Source of the DNA: an uncultured Pelagibacteraceae bacterium
Lineage (GTDB): Bacteria > Pseudomonadota > Alphaproteobacteria > Pelagibacterales > Pelagibacteraceae
DNA length: 44,557 nt
Direction: 5' to 3'
Assembly: GCA_902614905.1 (NCBI GenBank)
Contig: CACMMN010000007.1
Location: forward strand, 1-44,557
The notes under the pieces were generated by a model, which was not told the origin of the DNA, ran no database searches, and saw nothing but the letters and a program-made list of their open reading frames with translations. The position numbers and the translations under genes were made by a program. Shown piece by piece: positions 18,822-27,070 of this stretch. Within the stretch, counting starts at the first letter, position 1. The number at the start of each line of letters is the position of its first letter.

Positions 18822-19403
18822 CTATAATAGTTTTTCTATAGCTTTTTTCAAATTTTTGTATGTAAGTGATTTTTCGAACTTTTTCCCATTTATTAATAGA
18901 GTAGGGGTTGAGTTTATATTAAAACTTTTTACTCCTTCGATTCGGTCGTTAAGTATATGATCCTCTAACGACTTATTCTCCAAGCATTTTTGCTCATCAA
19001 TTTTAAAGTTTCCAGATTTAATAACTTTGATTAGATTTTTATTATATTCTTCAGATGTCGAACCTTTTGCCCATTCGTTCTGGTTATCATATAAAAAGTG
19101 AAGTAATTCAGAATTTCCGTCGTTCTCACAATGTGCAAACTTTGAGGCATTTAAAGCGGCAATATTTAATGGAAAACTTTTATATTCAATTGATATAATT
19201 CCTTTATCAATAAAATTTTTCTTTAATTCTGGATAAACATTCTTATGAAAGTTAGCACAATAAGAACATGTTAAAGATTCATAAATTACAAGTTTTATTT
19301 TTGCATTACTATTTCCATCAATTATTGGCTTAATTGTTTCAGAGTAGGACGGATTAGACAATGCAATAAACATCAAAAATAATATAGTTTTTATTTTTTT
19401 CAT
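18822..19403 (-). CDS. Periplasmic DsbA-family thiol-disulfide protein
   Basis: Thioredoxin-fold protein with a signal peptide (MKKIKTILFLMFIALSNPSYS, cut near residue 21) and the active-site CSYC in ESLTCSYCANFH. The cis-Pro loop is NSTPTLLINGKKF. At 193 residues it matches the DsbA/DsbG-like thioredoxin_4 group common in alphaproteobacteria, where it sits beside smc. Likely role: oxidising or isomerising disulfides in exported proteins. Which of these it does cannot be told from sequence. Confidence 0.9.
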   Translation of the reverse strand: MKKIKTILFLMFIALSNPSYSETIKPIIDGNSNAKIKLVIYESLTCSYCANFHKNVYPELKKNFIDKGIISIEYKSFPLNIAALNASKFAHCENDGNSELLHFLYDNQNEWAKGSTSEEYNKNLIKVIKSGNFKIDEQKCLENKSLEDHILNDRIEGVKSFNINSTPTLLINGKKFEKSLTYKNLKKAIEKLL

Positions 19404-19880
19404 TTATTTTTTATATGAATTTATCAATTTTTTAAGAGCATTTTTAATATTTACATTTTTAATGCCATTCAAACTTTTTGAGAAATCTCTTTTTGACGCA
19501 CTTTTACTTTTTTCTAAATTAATTTTCTCATTTTTTTCAAAAGTTATTATCTTTATTTTATCTACCACTACATAACCAAAAATTGAATTTAATTTACTCA
19601 TAATTTGTTTTTTAGAATACTCCACATCCACTTCACTACCTCTATTTACCATAATTTCTAATATCGATCCTCTTACTTTGTTTGAACTCTTAAATTTGTT
19701 TGGATAACAAATATCGAATAATTCTTTACCTACTATATATTTCCAATTATTTAATATTTCAGGAAATATACTACCTTTTTTATTTATGATTTTTTTAACT
19801 TTTGTGGGCAAAGTGTCTTTAAAAGATCTTAGACCTTGAATGCCCCCTAATCTCTGCTTAGTATATTTTTTAAATTGCAT
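19404..19880 (-). CDS. DUF721 (DciA-like) protein
   Basis: A 158-residue cytoplasmic protein with the DUF721 core: a basic N-terminus, then NNWKYIVGKELFDICYP (about 45-61) and a short beta-rich segment GSILEIMVNRGSEVDVEY. DUF721 proteins include DciA, the loader of the replicative helicase DnaB in many bacteria that lack DnaC. The lysine-rich tail (about 115-158) could bind DNA. It heads the long minus-strand series and shares its start with mutY back to back (CATATG at 19878-19883). The DciA function is inferred from family only. Confidence 0.75.
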   Translation of the reverse strand: MQFKKYTKQRLGGIQGLRSFKDTLPTKVKKIINKKGSIFPEILNNWKYIVGKELFDICYPNKFKSSNKVRGSILEIMVNRGSEVDVEYSKKQIMSKLNSIFGYVVVDKIKIITFEKNEKINLEKSKSASKRDFSKSLNGIKNVNIKNALKKLINSYKK

Positions 19881-20861
19881 ATGAGTAATCCATTTGTAAC
19901 AAAAAATATTCTGAAATGGTATGATTTAAATAAAAGATCATTACCATGGCGAAAAAATGTTTCTAAAGAAAAAAGACAGTATAATACGTTGATTAGTGAA
20001 TTTATGTTGCAACAAACTCAAGTAGCAACCGTAATTCCATACTTTAACAAATTTGTTAAAGAAATTCCAAACATAAAAAAACTTGCAAGTATTGATAACA
20101 AAAAACTAATTAAACTTTGGGAAGGTCTTGGATATTATTCAAGAGCAAGAAACTTAAAGAGAGCTGCGCAGTCTGTAATTAAAAATTTTAATGGAGCAAT
20201 ACCTGATAATTTTGAAGATTTGAAATCACTATCTGGTATTGGAGATTATACTGCTAATGCAATTTTAGCTATTGCATTCAATAAGCCATATATTCCACTA
20301 GATGGAAATGTAGAAAGGATTATAAAAAGATACCTTTATTTAAAAAAAGAAAAAGAAATTCAGAAAGAAAATTTAATTAAAAAAAAGTCTATTTTAGGAT
20401 TTTCAAACCGTTCAAGTGATTATGCTCAGGCACTCATGGAATTTGGTGCTTTAGTTTGCAAACCTACCAACCCAATGTGCTGTCAATGTCCTATAACTAA
20501 AAAATGCAAATCATTTAAAAAGAAAGACTTTAATTTAACAAAAAATTCAAAAAAATATAAAGACAAATATTTTTTACTCAAAGTTTATAAAAAAAATCAA
20601 AAGTATTTATTAATAAAAAATACTAAATTTAATTTTTTAAAAAACTTAAGAATTTTTCCCATGGAAGAACTTCATAAACCTAAAAAATTTAACAAAAGTC
20701 TTAATATTAAATTGTCTAATATGAATATGAATATAAAAATACTACATTTAAAAAATATCAATAAATATTCATCATCTACTTGGATTGATCAAAGAAAATT
20801 AAATAATTACATGTTGCCAACATTCACTAAAAAAGTAGTTAAATATCTAGAGAAAAATTGA
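19881..20861 (+). CDS. mutY: Adenine DNA glycosylase
   Basis: Removes adenine mispaired with 8-oxoguanine. From ATG 19881 it has 326 residues. The catalytic Glu40 lies in SEFMLQQTQV; the helix-hairpin-helix LSGIGDYTANAI (117-128) is followed by Asp141 in PLDGNVERI. The four [4Fe-4S] cysteines are spaced as in the family: Cys193-x6-Cys200-x2-Cys203-x5-Cys209. The C-terminal NUDIX-like recognition domain is short and Lys/Asn-rich. An in-frame TTG two codons earlier is possible but would overlap the DUF721 start. Its stop overlaps the next start as TGATG. Confidence 0.95.
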   Translation: MSNPFVTKNILKWYDLNKRSLPWRKNVSKEKRQYNTLISEFMLQQTQVATVIPYFNKFVKEIPNIKKLASIDNKKLIKLWEGLGYYSRARNLKRAAQSVIKNFNGAIPDNFEDLKSLSGIGDYTANAILAIAFNKPYIPLDGNVERIIKRYLYLKKEKEIQKENLIKKKSILGFSNRSSDYAQALMEFGALVCKPTNPMCCQCPITKKCKSFKKKDFNLTKNSKKYKDKYFLLKVYKKNQKYLLIKNTKFNFLKNLRIFPMEELHKPKKFNKSLNIKLSNMNMNIKILHLKNINKYSSSTWIDQRKLNNYMLPTFTKKVVKYLEKN

Positions 20862-22006
20862 TGAAAAAAATTGCGATAATTGGAGCAGGCATCTCAGGTT
20901 TGTACATCGCAAATCTTTTTAAAAAAAGTTTAAATTATGAAATTACAATTTATGAAAAAAACGACACTATTAATTTAGAGGATGGCTACGGTATTCAACT
21001 TTCAGTCAATAGCGTTAAACTTCTGAATAAAATTGGGTTTAATAAATTATCTGATAATGAAAAATTTAATCCTGAAAAAATTGATTTTTTTTCAATCAAT
21101 TCATCAAATAAAATCTGTGACCTAGATATTACGAATTTCAATACTGATGACATTAAGTATACAACACTAAAAAGGTCAACTTTAATAAATTTTTTAAAAA
21201 AAGATTTGGACGATATAGTAAAAACTGGTTTTAAAATTTCAAAAATAAATGAACAAGAAAAACAAATTAAAATTTCATTTGAAAATAATGTAACTAAAGA
21301 ATGTGATTACTTGATTATTGCCGATGGAGTTTTTTCAAAGAGTAAAAATCTAATTTCAAATAACAAAGTAAAACCAAAATATAATGACACATTAGCTATT
21401 AGAGGTAAATTAACTAAATTTCCTGAAAACGTGAACAAAAAAAATATAGCTTTGTTTTTAGGTCCAAACCTCCACCATGTTATTTACCCATTAAATTCTA
21501 ATGGCGATTTAAATTTTATTGCTATTATGAAACATTCTCTTTCATTAGAGGAACAAGGTAATTATTCATTATTTAGTGAAAATTTCTTTATAAATAGAAT
21601 TTTAGAAAATGTCCCTCAAGAAATTAAAGAATTTGTTACAAGTATTAATGAATTAAAAATATTTCCAGTGTTTGTTAGTGATAAGTTTCTCAAAATACAG
21701 AATAATAATATTCATTTGATAGGTGATGCTTTTTTTGCCTTTCCACCATCATTTGCACAAGGTGCATCACAATCGATTGAGAGTGCTTATGAATTGTTTA
21801 TGTCTTTAAATACCGATAAAGAAATCAATTTTTTCAAAAAGAGGGTAAATAAATTAAAAATGATTAATTTTAGATCAAAATTTAACTTGTTTGCTTTTCA
21901 TTTATCAAATCCTTTAATAATATTTTTCAGAAATATTTTACTAAAAAGATTAGTAAAAAATAAAAAATTTCTAGAATATTATTTAGGTAGAATTTATAAA
22001 ACTTGA
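20861..22006 (+). CDS. FAD-dependent monooxygenase, UbiH/salicylate-hydroxylase superfamily
   Basis: The 381 residues (ATG at 20861) begin with the FAD loop IAIIGAGISGLYIAN (4-18) and a Glu-containing strand end (YEKND). The second FAD motif is LIGDAFFAFPPSFAQGASQSIESA (about 285-308), typical of aromatic-ring hydroxylases of the UbiH/VisC/PHBH group. YGIQLS near residue 48 matches the family too. The substrate is not evident; a ubiquinone-pathway hydroxylase or a small-aromatic hydroxylase are both possible. It is co-transcribed with mutY and overlaps ccrM convergently by 13 bases. Confidence 0.8.
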   Translation: MKKIAIIGAGISGLYIANLFKKSLNYEITIYEKNDTINLEDGYGIQLSVNSVKLLNKIGFNKLSDNEKFNPEKIDFFSINSSNKICDLDITNFNTDDIKYTTLKRSTLINFLKKDLDDIVKTGFKISKINEQEKQIKISFENNVTKECDYLIIADGVFSKSKNLISNNKVKPKYNDTLAIRGKLTKFPENVNKKNIALFLGPNLHHVIYPLNSNGDLNFIAIMKHSLSLEEQGNYSLFSENFFINRILENVPQEIKEFVTSINELKIFPVFVSDKFLKIQNNNIHLIGDAFFAFPPSFAQGASQSIESAYELFMSLNTDKEINFFKKRVNKLKMINFRSKFNLFAFHLSNPLIIFFRNILLKRLVKNKKFLEYYLGRIYKT

Positions 22007-23076
22007 TTACTAGATATTAGTCTTTGTCTTAATTGGTCAATAGGTACAATGCTACCATTAAGATTGTAGTGCCAAAAAGTCCAACCATTGCAGCTTTCAG
22101 CTCCTAAAATTGTGGCTGCTACTTTATGAATTGAACCCTCTGTTTGTTCATGCTTAATACTCCCATCAGCCATTATTTTTGCACTAATTTTCTTTTTATT
22201 ATCGTATATAGTAGTTCCTGGTTTAATTATTCCTAACTCAACTAATGAGCCAAAAGGTATTCTTGGTTTAGATCTTCCATTTTGAAGAGTATCCAAATAA
22301 TCATCTTCTATAGGTTTTGTTTTTTTTAACCTTTGTTCAGCTGCATTAAAATAGGTTTTCTCTTTTTCAATACCATAATAATTTCTTCCCAATTTCTTAG
22401 CAACTGTTGCCGTTGTTCCTGATCCTAAAAAGGGATCTAAAACAAAATCATTTTTATTTGTTGTTGCTAATAAAATTCTGTGAAGTAGAGCCTCAGGTTT
22501 TTGGGTAGAATGCACTTTTTTACCATTCTTTTTTAGTCTTTCAGAACCATTACAAATCGGCAATTCCCAGTTAGATCTCATTTGAAGATCGTCATTTAAA
22601 CATTTTAAAGATTGGTAGTTGAAAGTGTATTTAGACTTTTCAGATTTCGATGCCCAAATTAAAGTTTCATGGGCATTTGTAAATCTTGTTCCTCTAAAAT
22701 TAGGCATTGGATTTTTTTTATTCCATATAACATCATTTAATATCCAAAAGCCTAAATTTTGAATAACCGATCCAACTCTAAAAATATTGTGATAACTACC
22801 AATTACCCAAATAGCTCCATTTTTTTTTAAAATTCTTTTACATTCGTCAAGCCATGCATATGTAAAGTCATCGTATTTTTTAAAGCTTTTAAACTGATCC
22901 CATTTGTCATTTACTGCACTCACTTTAGATCTGTCTGGTCTAATGAGTTGATTTTTTAATTGCAAATTGTAAGGCGGGTCTGCAAAGATTAAATCGAAAG
23001 TTTCTTTTGGGATTTTTTTTAGCTCTTTAAGACTGTCCCCATTAATAATTTTATTTTTTAAGTTTATCTTTTCCAT
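21994..23076 (-). CDS. ccrM: CcrM-type DNA adenine methyltransferase (GANTC)
   Basis: Methylates adenine in GANTC, the cell-cycle mark of alphaproteobacteria. The 360 residues match Caulobacter CcrM in length. The beta-class motif order is seen: ADPPY (32-36) first, FLGSGT (215-220) later. The extra C-terminal domain specific to CcrM is present (about 265-360), with RIPFGSLVELGIIKPG, LGAESCNGWTFWHY and IDQLRQRLI. No restriction partner is nearby, so it is an orphan regulator rather than part of a restriction system. Upstream is rnhB, the common alphaproteobacterial neighbour. Its own promoter appears to carry two GANTC sites. Confidence 0.96.
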   Translation of the reverse strand: MEKINLKNKIINGDSLKELKKIPKETFDLIFADPPYNLQLKNQLIRPDRSKVSAVNDKWDQFKSFKKYDDFTYAWLDECKRILKKNGAIWVIGSYHNIFRVGSVIQNLGFWILNDVIWNKKNPMPNFRGTRFTNAHETLIWASKSEKSKYTFNYQSLKCLNDDLQMRSNWELPICNGSERLKKNGKKVHSTQKPEALLHRILLATTNKNDFVLDPFLGSGTTATVAKKLGRNYYGIEKEKTYFNAAEQRLKKTKPIEDDYLDTLQNGRSKPRIPFGSLVELGIIKPGTTIYDNKKKISAKIMADGSIKHEQTEGSIHKVAATILGAESCNGWTFWHYNLNGSIVPIDQLRQRLISSNQVL

Positions 23077-23089
23077 TTTTAAAAAGATA

Positions 23090-23118
23090 ATTAGACTCTA
23101 GGCATGACTCCACGTCAA
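23090..23118 (-). promoter_or_regulatory. Predicted ccrM promoter with two GANTC sites
   Basis: On the minus strand TTGACG (23118-23113) is followed after 17 bases by TCTAAT (23095-23090), close to a sigma-70 promoter. GANTC sites (GACTC on the plus strand) lie at 23094-23098, overlapping the -10 element, and at 23106-23110, inside the spacer. Start of transcription would fall near 23083, leaving a leader of about 7 bases before the ccrM ATG at 23076. CcrM methylating its own promoter is an established theme in Caulobacter. I see no full TTAA-N7-TTAA CtrA box here. Confidence 0.65.
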
Positions 23119-23156
23119 CTCATGATTGAATTATTTTGAATTAATTGTGTCTATTA

Positions 23157-23753
23157 TTATCTTGGACTCAATATATTGTGTATAGGTTTGAAAGTTCTTC
23201 TATGATGCTTTGTAACACCAAACTTTCGAATTGCTTGAATATGAACTTTTGTTCCATATCCACAATTTTTATTCCATTGATATTTTGAAAAATTCTTTGA
23301 TATTTTTTTCATCAAACTGTCCCTAGAAACTTTAGCAACAATTGAGGCCGCTGAGATTTGAGGTATTTTTCGATCACCCTTAATTACATATTTTAGATTA
23401 TAATTTTTCATTACAGGAATTCTGTTACCATCAACTAACACCAAATGAGGTTTTTTTTTTAATTTTTTAATAGCTCTTTTCATGGCTAACAAAGAGGCAT
23501 TTAGAATGTTTAGTTTCTCTATCTCTTCTTTTGATGCGGAACCGATAGACCAATACGAATTTTTTTTTATATATTTGTCTAAAACTTCACGCTCTTTTTT
23601 TGTTAATTTTTTGGAGTCTTTCAATTTTTTAACATCGCAGTTTTTTTTTAATATAACTGCAGATGCATAAACGGGTCCTATTAAACTGCCTCTACCCACT
23701 TCATCTACGCCAGCAATATTTTGAATCCCTTTAAATATCGATTTTAAGTTCAT
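23157..23753 (-). CDS. rnhB: Ribonuclease HII
   Basis: Cuts RNA-DNA hybrids and single ribonucleotides in DNA. From ATG 23753 it has 198 residues; a TTG just upstream is possible. The signature GVDEVGRGSLIGPV holds the catalytic Asp-Glu pair, and the later Asp residues lie in VLVDGNRIPV and SIVAKVSRDSLM; the C-terminal HRRTFKPI is typical. It overlaps the preceding glycosylase gene by 23 bases. The window thus encodes both RNase H types (rnhA at 7458). Confidence 0.95.
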   Translation of the reverse strand: MNLKSIFKGIQNIAGVDEVGRGSLIGPVYASAVILKKNCDVKKLKDSKKLTKKEREVLDKYIKKNSYWSIGSASKEEIEKLNILNASLLAMKRAIKKLKKKPHLVLVDGNRIPVMKNYNLKYVIKGDRKIPQISAASIVAKVSRDSLMKKISKNFSKYQWNKNCGYGTKVHIQAIRKFGVTKHHRRTFKPIHNILSPR

Positions 23754-24426
23754 CAATTTTCTTTCTTATTTCTTTTAAATCTAACCAAGAATATTTTTTT
23801 TGATCAGCTTGTCTTAGTAAATATGCTGGATGAAAAGTTATCATCGTCAAAAAGGTTTTATTTTTGATCATTATTTCTTTCCAAATACCTCTTTCTTTTG
23901 ATATTTTTAAATTTGATCCAAAAAAAGCTTCCATAGCTGTACTACCAAGCAGAATAATCATTTTTGGATTAATAATTTCAACGTGTTCGTATAAATATTC
24001 AGAATATCTTTTAATTTCTTTTATTTCAGGTTTTCTGTTTGAAGGAGGCCTGTAATTAACAACATTTGTAATATAAATATCTTTCCTGTCTAAATTAATT
24101 GCTGCAAGCATTTTGTTTAATAATATACCTGCATCACCCACAAACGGTTTACCTAGCTCATCTTCTTTTTGACCTGGACCTTCACCTACTATCATTACAG
24201 AGCTTTCTTCGTTACCATCGCTAAATACAATTTTGTTAGCATTATTTTTTAGCTCGCAATCCTTCAAATTTTCGATTTTTAATTTTAGTTTTTTTAATAA
24301 CTCTTGTTTATTTTCAATTATTTCAACTTTTTTCAATCTATTAATTGGTTGATTTTCGTAATCAAATTTAGATTTAAATAAAAAATCTTCAACTTTATTT
24401 CTTTGATTTAAATAATTTTTAGACAT
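23731..24426 (-). CDS. Uracil-DNA glycosylase-like protein (family 4 type) lacking the Fe-S cysteines
   Basis: The 231 residues match family 4 uracil-DNA glycosylases: motif 1 GEGPGQKEDELGKPFVG (81-97), ITNVVNYRPPSNRKP (119-133), a PKMIILLG strand and motif 3 HPAYLLRQ (199-206). Classical family 4 enzymes hold a [4Fe-4S] cluster with four cysteines; this protein has only one cysteine (Cys57), and the usual positions in the RPP-loop and the following helix are Tyr125 and Tyr141. The active-site motifs are intact, so activity is plausible without the cluster. It would remove uracil from DNA. It starts 11 bases from the divergent TPR gene. Confidence 0.85.
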   Translation of the reverse strand: MSKNYLNQRNKVEDFLFKSKFDYENQPINRLKKVEIIENKQELLKKLKLKIENLKDCELKNNANKIVFSDGNEESSVMIVGEGPGQKEDELGKPFVGDAGILLNKMLAAINLDRKDIYITNVVNYRPPSNRKPEIKEIKRYSEYLYEHVEIINPKMIILLGSTAMEAFFGSNLKISKERGIWKEIMIKNKTFLTMITFHPAYLLRQADQKKYSWLDLKEIRKKIDELKIDI

Positions 24427-24437
24427 ATGTTTGATTT

Positions 24438-26105
24438 ATGCACAAATACATTTATTTATTTATTATTTTTTTATTATATCAGACATCATCGTTTTCTAAA
24501 ATAAGTGATGTTAATAAGTTTGATCAAAAAAATTTATCAAATTATTTTTCAGCAGTACTATCTATCAACAATAATGATGCAAAAAATTCCTTAAAATTCT
24601 TAGAAAATTCCAAGATCTTAAATGACAGACACGAAGAACATTTCAAAATTTATATAAAATCACTGGTTGCAAATGAAAAAGTTGATTTGGCAATCAAAAA
24701 AATCAAATATTCAAAAAATAATTATTCTTTTTTAGAAAGAGAAGTGATTCTTTTAGTAGATAATTTAATAAATAAAAATTTAGAAAAAAGCAGCTTGAAT
24801 TTAGAAAAAATTGAAAGCTTAATTGATCCAGATGATAGATACCATATTATATTGTCAAAAGTTTTAAAAAATTATTTAGAGGTTTTTAAAGCTAATAATA
24901 TTAAAAGTTATAAAAACAATAATTTTGCAGAATTAGATGATATTAGTTTAGCTTTTTTAAGCTGTTATTTTGATTTAAAAAATACAGATAAAAGATTTGA
25001 AGAATTTATAGATTATGATGGAAGCAGCTCTAGATATATCTATTTTTATTTAGATTATTTAATTGAACAAAATAAAATTAACAAAATCGATCAAGTTTTA
25101 CAAAATATTAACCAACTTAATAAACCATTGTTAATTGCTCAATCAGTAAAATGGATTGAAGAAAAGAATTACAACAAATTAAATAATTTATTTTCATGCA
25201 AAAATGAGAAAGATATTATTGCAGAGTTTTTCTATTTAATCGCTAATCTTTATTCATCGCAAAGTTTATTTAAAGAGTCAAATTTTTATATTATCTTAGC
25301 AAAATATCTTAATCCAAAATTTACACTTAATTCGACATTACTAATCGAAAACTACATGGATACTAAAAAATATGAATTAGTAAAAAATGAATTAAGCAAC
25401 ATTGAAAAGAATAACGTTATATATAATTGGTTTAAAGTGAAAAAAAATGCATCAATTATTCAAGAGACTCAAAATGACGATAGTGCTTTAAAATTTATTA
25501 AAAAAAAATACGGAAAAATTCAAAACCCGTCAAACAAGATTTTATTTGATATGGCAAACATATTGAGAAACTTTCAAGACTACGAGGGTGCAATAGAAAT
25601 TTACTCAAATTTAATACAATACTCAAATTATAGTGCAGAGGAATATGCCGATCTTTTATATAAAAGAGGAACTAGTTTCGAAAGAAAAAAAGATTTCTTA
25701 AAAGCTGATGAAGATTTAATAGAGTCTCTTAAAATAGATCCAGATGAACCATATGTATTAAATTATCTTGGATACAGTTGGTTAGAGAGATCTTACAAAA
25801 TTCCTGAAGCAATGGATATGCTAAAGGAAGCTTATAGTTTAAGAGAAAATGACCCTTACATTACCGACTCAATTGGATGGGCTTATTATTTAATAGAAGA
25901 CTTTGTTAACGCAAAAAAATATCTAGAAAAAGCTGTAAAACTTATGCCTTACGATCCAATAGTTAATGATCATTACGGTGATGTATTATGGAGACTTAAC
26001 AAAAAAGTGCAGGCAAGATATTTTTGGAGTGGAGTTTTAAAATTAGAAGATACCGAAGAAGAGTTAAAGAAAGAAATTGAAAAAAAATTAGTTTTTGGAC
26101 TATAA
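24438..26105 (+). CDS. Exported tetratricopeptide-repeat protein
   Basis: The 555 residues start with a signal peptide (MHKYIYLFIIFLLYQTSSFS, cut near 20). The N-terminal two thirds are helical and Lys/Asn-rich without clear consensus. The last third shows TPR units: NFQDYEGAIEIYSNLIQ (about residue 375), a KADEDLIESLKIDPDEPYVL unit, and SIGWAYYLIEDFVNAKKYLE with KAVKLMPYDP near 485-510. It is likely a periplasmic or membrane-attached scaffold. Similar TPR proteins sit next to ispE in other alphaproteobacteria. No enzymatic domain is seen and the function is unknown. Confidence 0.85.
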   Translation: MHKYIYLFIIFLLYQTSSFSKISDVNKFDQKNLSNYFSAVLSINNNDAKNSLKFLENSKILNDRHEEHFKIYIKSLVANEKVDLAIKKIKYSKNNYSFLEREVILLVDNLINKNLEKSSLNLEKIESLIDPDDRYHIILSKVLKNYLEVFKANNIKSYKNNNFAELDDISLAFLSCYFDLKNTDKRFEEFIDYDGSSSRYIYFYLDYLIEQNKINKIDQVLQNINQLNKPLLIAQSVKWIEEKNYNKLNNLFSCKNEKDIIAEFFYLIANLYSSQSLFKESNFYIILAKYLNPKFTLNSTLLIENYMDTKKYELVKNELSNIEKNNVIYNWFKVKKNASIIQETQNDDSALKFIKKKYGKIQNPSNKILFDMANILRNFQDYEGAIEIYSNLIQYSNYSAEEYADLLYKRGTSFERKKDFLKADEDLIESLKIDPDEPYVLNYLGYSWLERSYKIPEAMDMLKEAYSLRENDPYITDSIGWAYYLIEDFVNAKKYLEKAVKLMPYDPIVNDHYGDVLWRLNKKVQARYFWSGVLKLEDTEEELKKEIEKKLVFGL

Positions 26106-26127
26106 TTTTACCAATTAAGTTGTTTTT

Positions 26128-26958
26128 ATGAATACGATATCACAAAAGTCTTATGCAAAAATAAATTTAAATTTAAATATTGTAGGAAAAACAAAAAATT
26201 TACATAAATTACAGAGTATAGTATCACTGATTTCACTTTATGATGAAATTAGTCTAAGACAGATAGGCAGCCGTAAACACAAGATATTGTTTAAAGGTAA
26301 ATTTTCAAAAAAAATTACTAGTCGTAATACAATCTATAAAACTTTATCTATTTTAGACAAAAAAAAATTACTGAAAAAAAAGTATCTTGTTATGGTTAAA
26401 AAAAATATACCTGTTAAGTCAGGAATGGGTGGTGGATCTATGAATGCTGCTAGCTTAATTAAAATTTTCATGAAAAATAAAATTATTAAAATTAATAAAA
26501 AAAAATTAAAAAATATAAATGACTCAATTGGACAGGATGTGAAACTTGGATTTTCTAAAAATATTATGTATTTAGATGGTAATAATTCTGTAAAAATATT
26601 GAACAAAAAGACAAAATATTTTTTATTATTATTTATGCCAAAATATGGTTGTTCAACAAAGTATATTTTTTCCAAAGTAAAAAAATACTCAAAACCGCTA
26701 AAAAACATTAAAAACAAATTTAATAATTTAGGCAGTCTAAAAAATGATTTGCAAGATATCGTAATAAAAAAATATCCAGAGTTAAAAAAACCTATTGAAT
26801 TTCTTGAAAATCAGCCCGGTATAAATTTTGTCAAAATGACAGGATCGGGGTCATGTTTTGTCGCCTATTCTAAATCAAGAAATTCTATTATAAATAGTCT
26901 TAAAAAGTTTAGAAAAAATTACCCAAAATATTGGTCTGTTTTATCTAAAACTATATAA
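26128..26958 (+). CDS. ispE: 4-diphosphocytidyl-2-C-methyl-D-erythritol kinase
   Basis: GHMP kinase of the MEP pathway that phosphorylates CDP-methylerythritol. The 276 residues have SYAKINLNLNIVG (8-20; Lys11 and Asn13 contact substrate), the ATP loop PVKSGMGGGSMNAA (95-108), an Asp at 137 that matches the catalytic acid in the family, and the C-terminal MTGSGSCFVAY. The protein is unusually Lys-rich. With ispH at 8851 it makes two MEP genes in the window, though far apart. The tRNA-Gln gene follows after 33 bases. Confidence 0.95.
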   Translation: MNTISQKSYAKINLNLNIVGKTKNLHKLQSIVSLISLYDEISLRQIGSRKHKILFKGKFSKKITSRNTIYKTLSILDKKKLLKKKYLVMVKKNIPVKSGMGGGSMNAASLIKIFMKNKIIKINKKKLKNINDSIGQDVKLGFSKNIMYLDGNNSVKILNKKTKYFLLLFMPKYGCSTKYIFSKVKKYSKPLKNIKNKFNNLGSLKNDLQDIVIKKYPELKKPIEFLENQPGINFVKMTGSGSCFVAYSKSRNSIINSLKKFRKNYPKYWSVLSKTI

Positions 26959-26991
26959 ATATTAGAACTTTATGTTATAAGAAATTGATTT

Positions 26992-27066
26992 TGGGGCGTA
27001 GCCAAGTGGTAAGGCAGCGGTTTTTGGTACCGCCATTCCTAGGTTCGAATCCTAGCGCCCCAGCCA
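26992..27066 (+). tRNA. tRNA-Gln (anticodon UUG), CCA encoded
   Basis: The cloverleaf can be drawn fully. The acceptor stem TGGGGCG (26992-26998) pairs with CGCCCCA (27056-27062), then discriminator G and an encoded CCA (27064-27066). The anticodon stem GCGGT/ACCGC holds the loop TTTTGGT, so the anticodon is TTG. The T arm is CTAGG-TTCGAAT-CCTAG. A TTATAA at 26975-26980 is a possible -10 element, with no clear -35. The CCA-adding enzyme gene begins 4 bases after the CCA. Confidence 0.97.
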
Positions 27067-27070
27067 TTTT

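Noticed and set aside
21994-23076. The adenine methyltransferase as part of a restriction-modification system
   Set aside because: It has the CcrM C-terminal domain, and no endonuclease gene lies next to it.
23119-23156. CtrA box (TTAA-N7-TTAA) upstream of ccrM
   Set aside because: Only single TTAA half-sites are present (for example 23141-23144), none with a partner at the right spacing.
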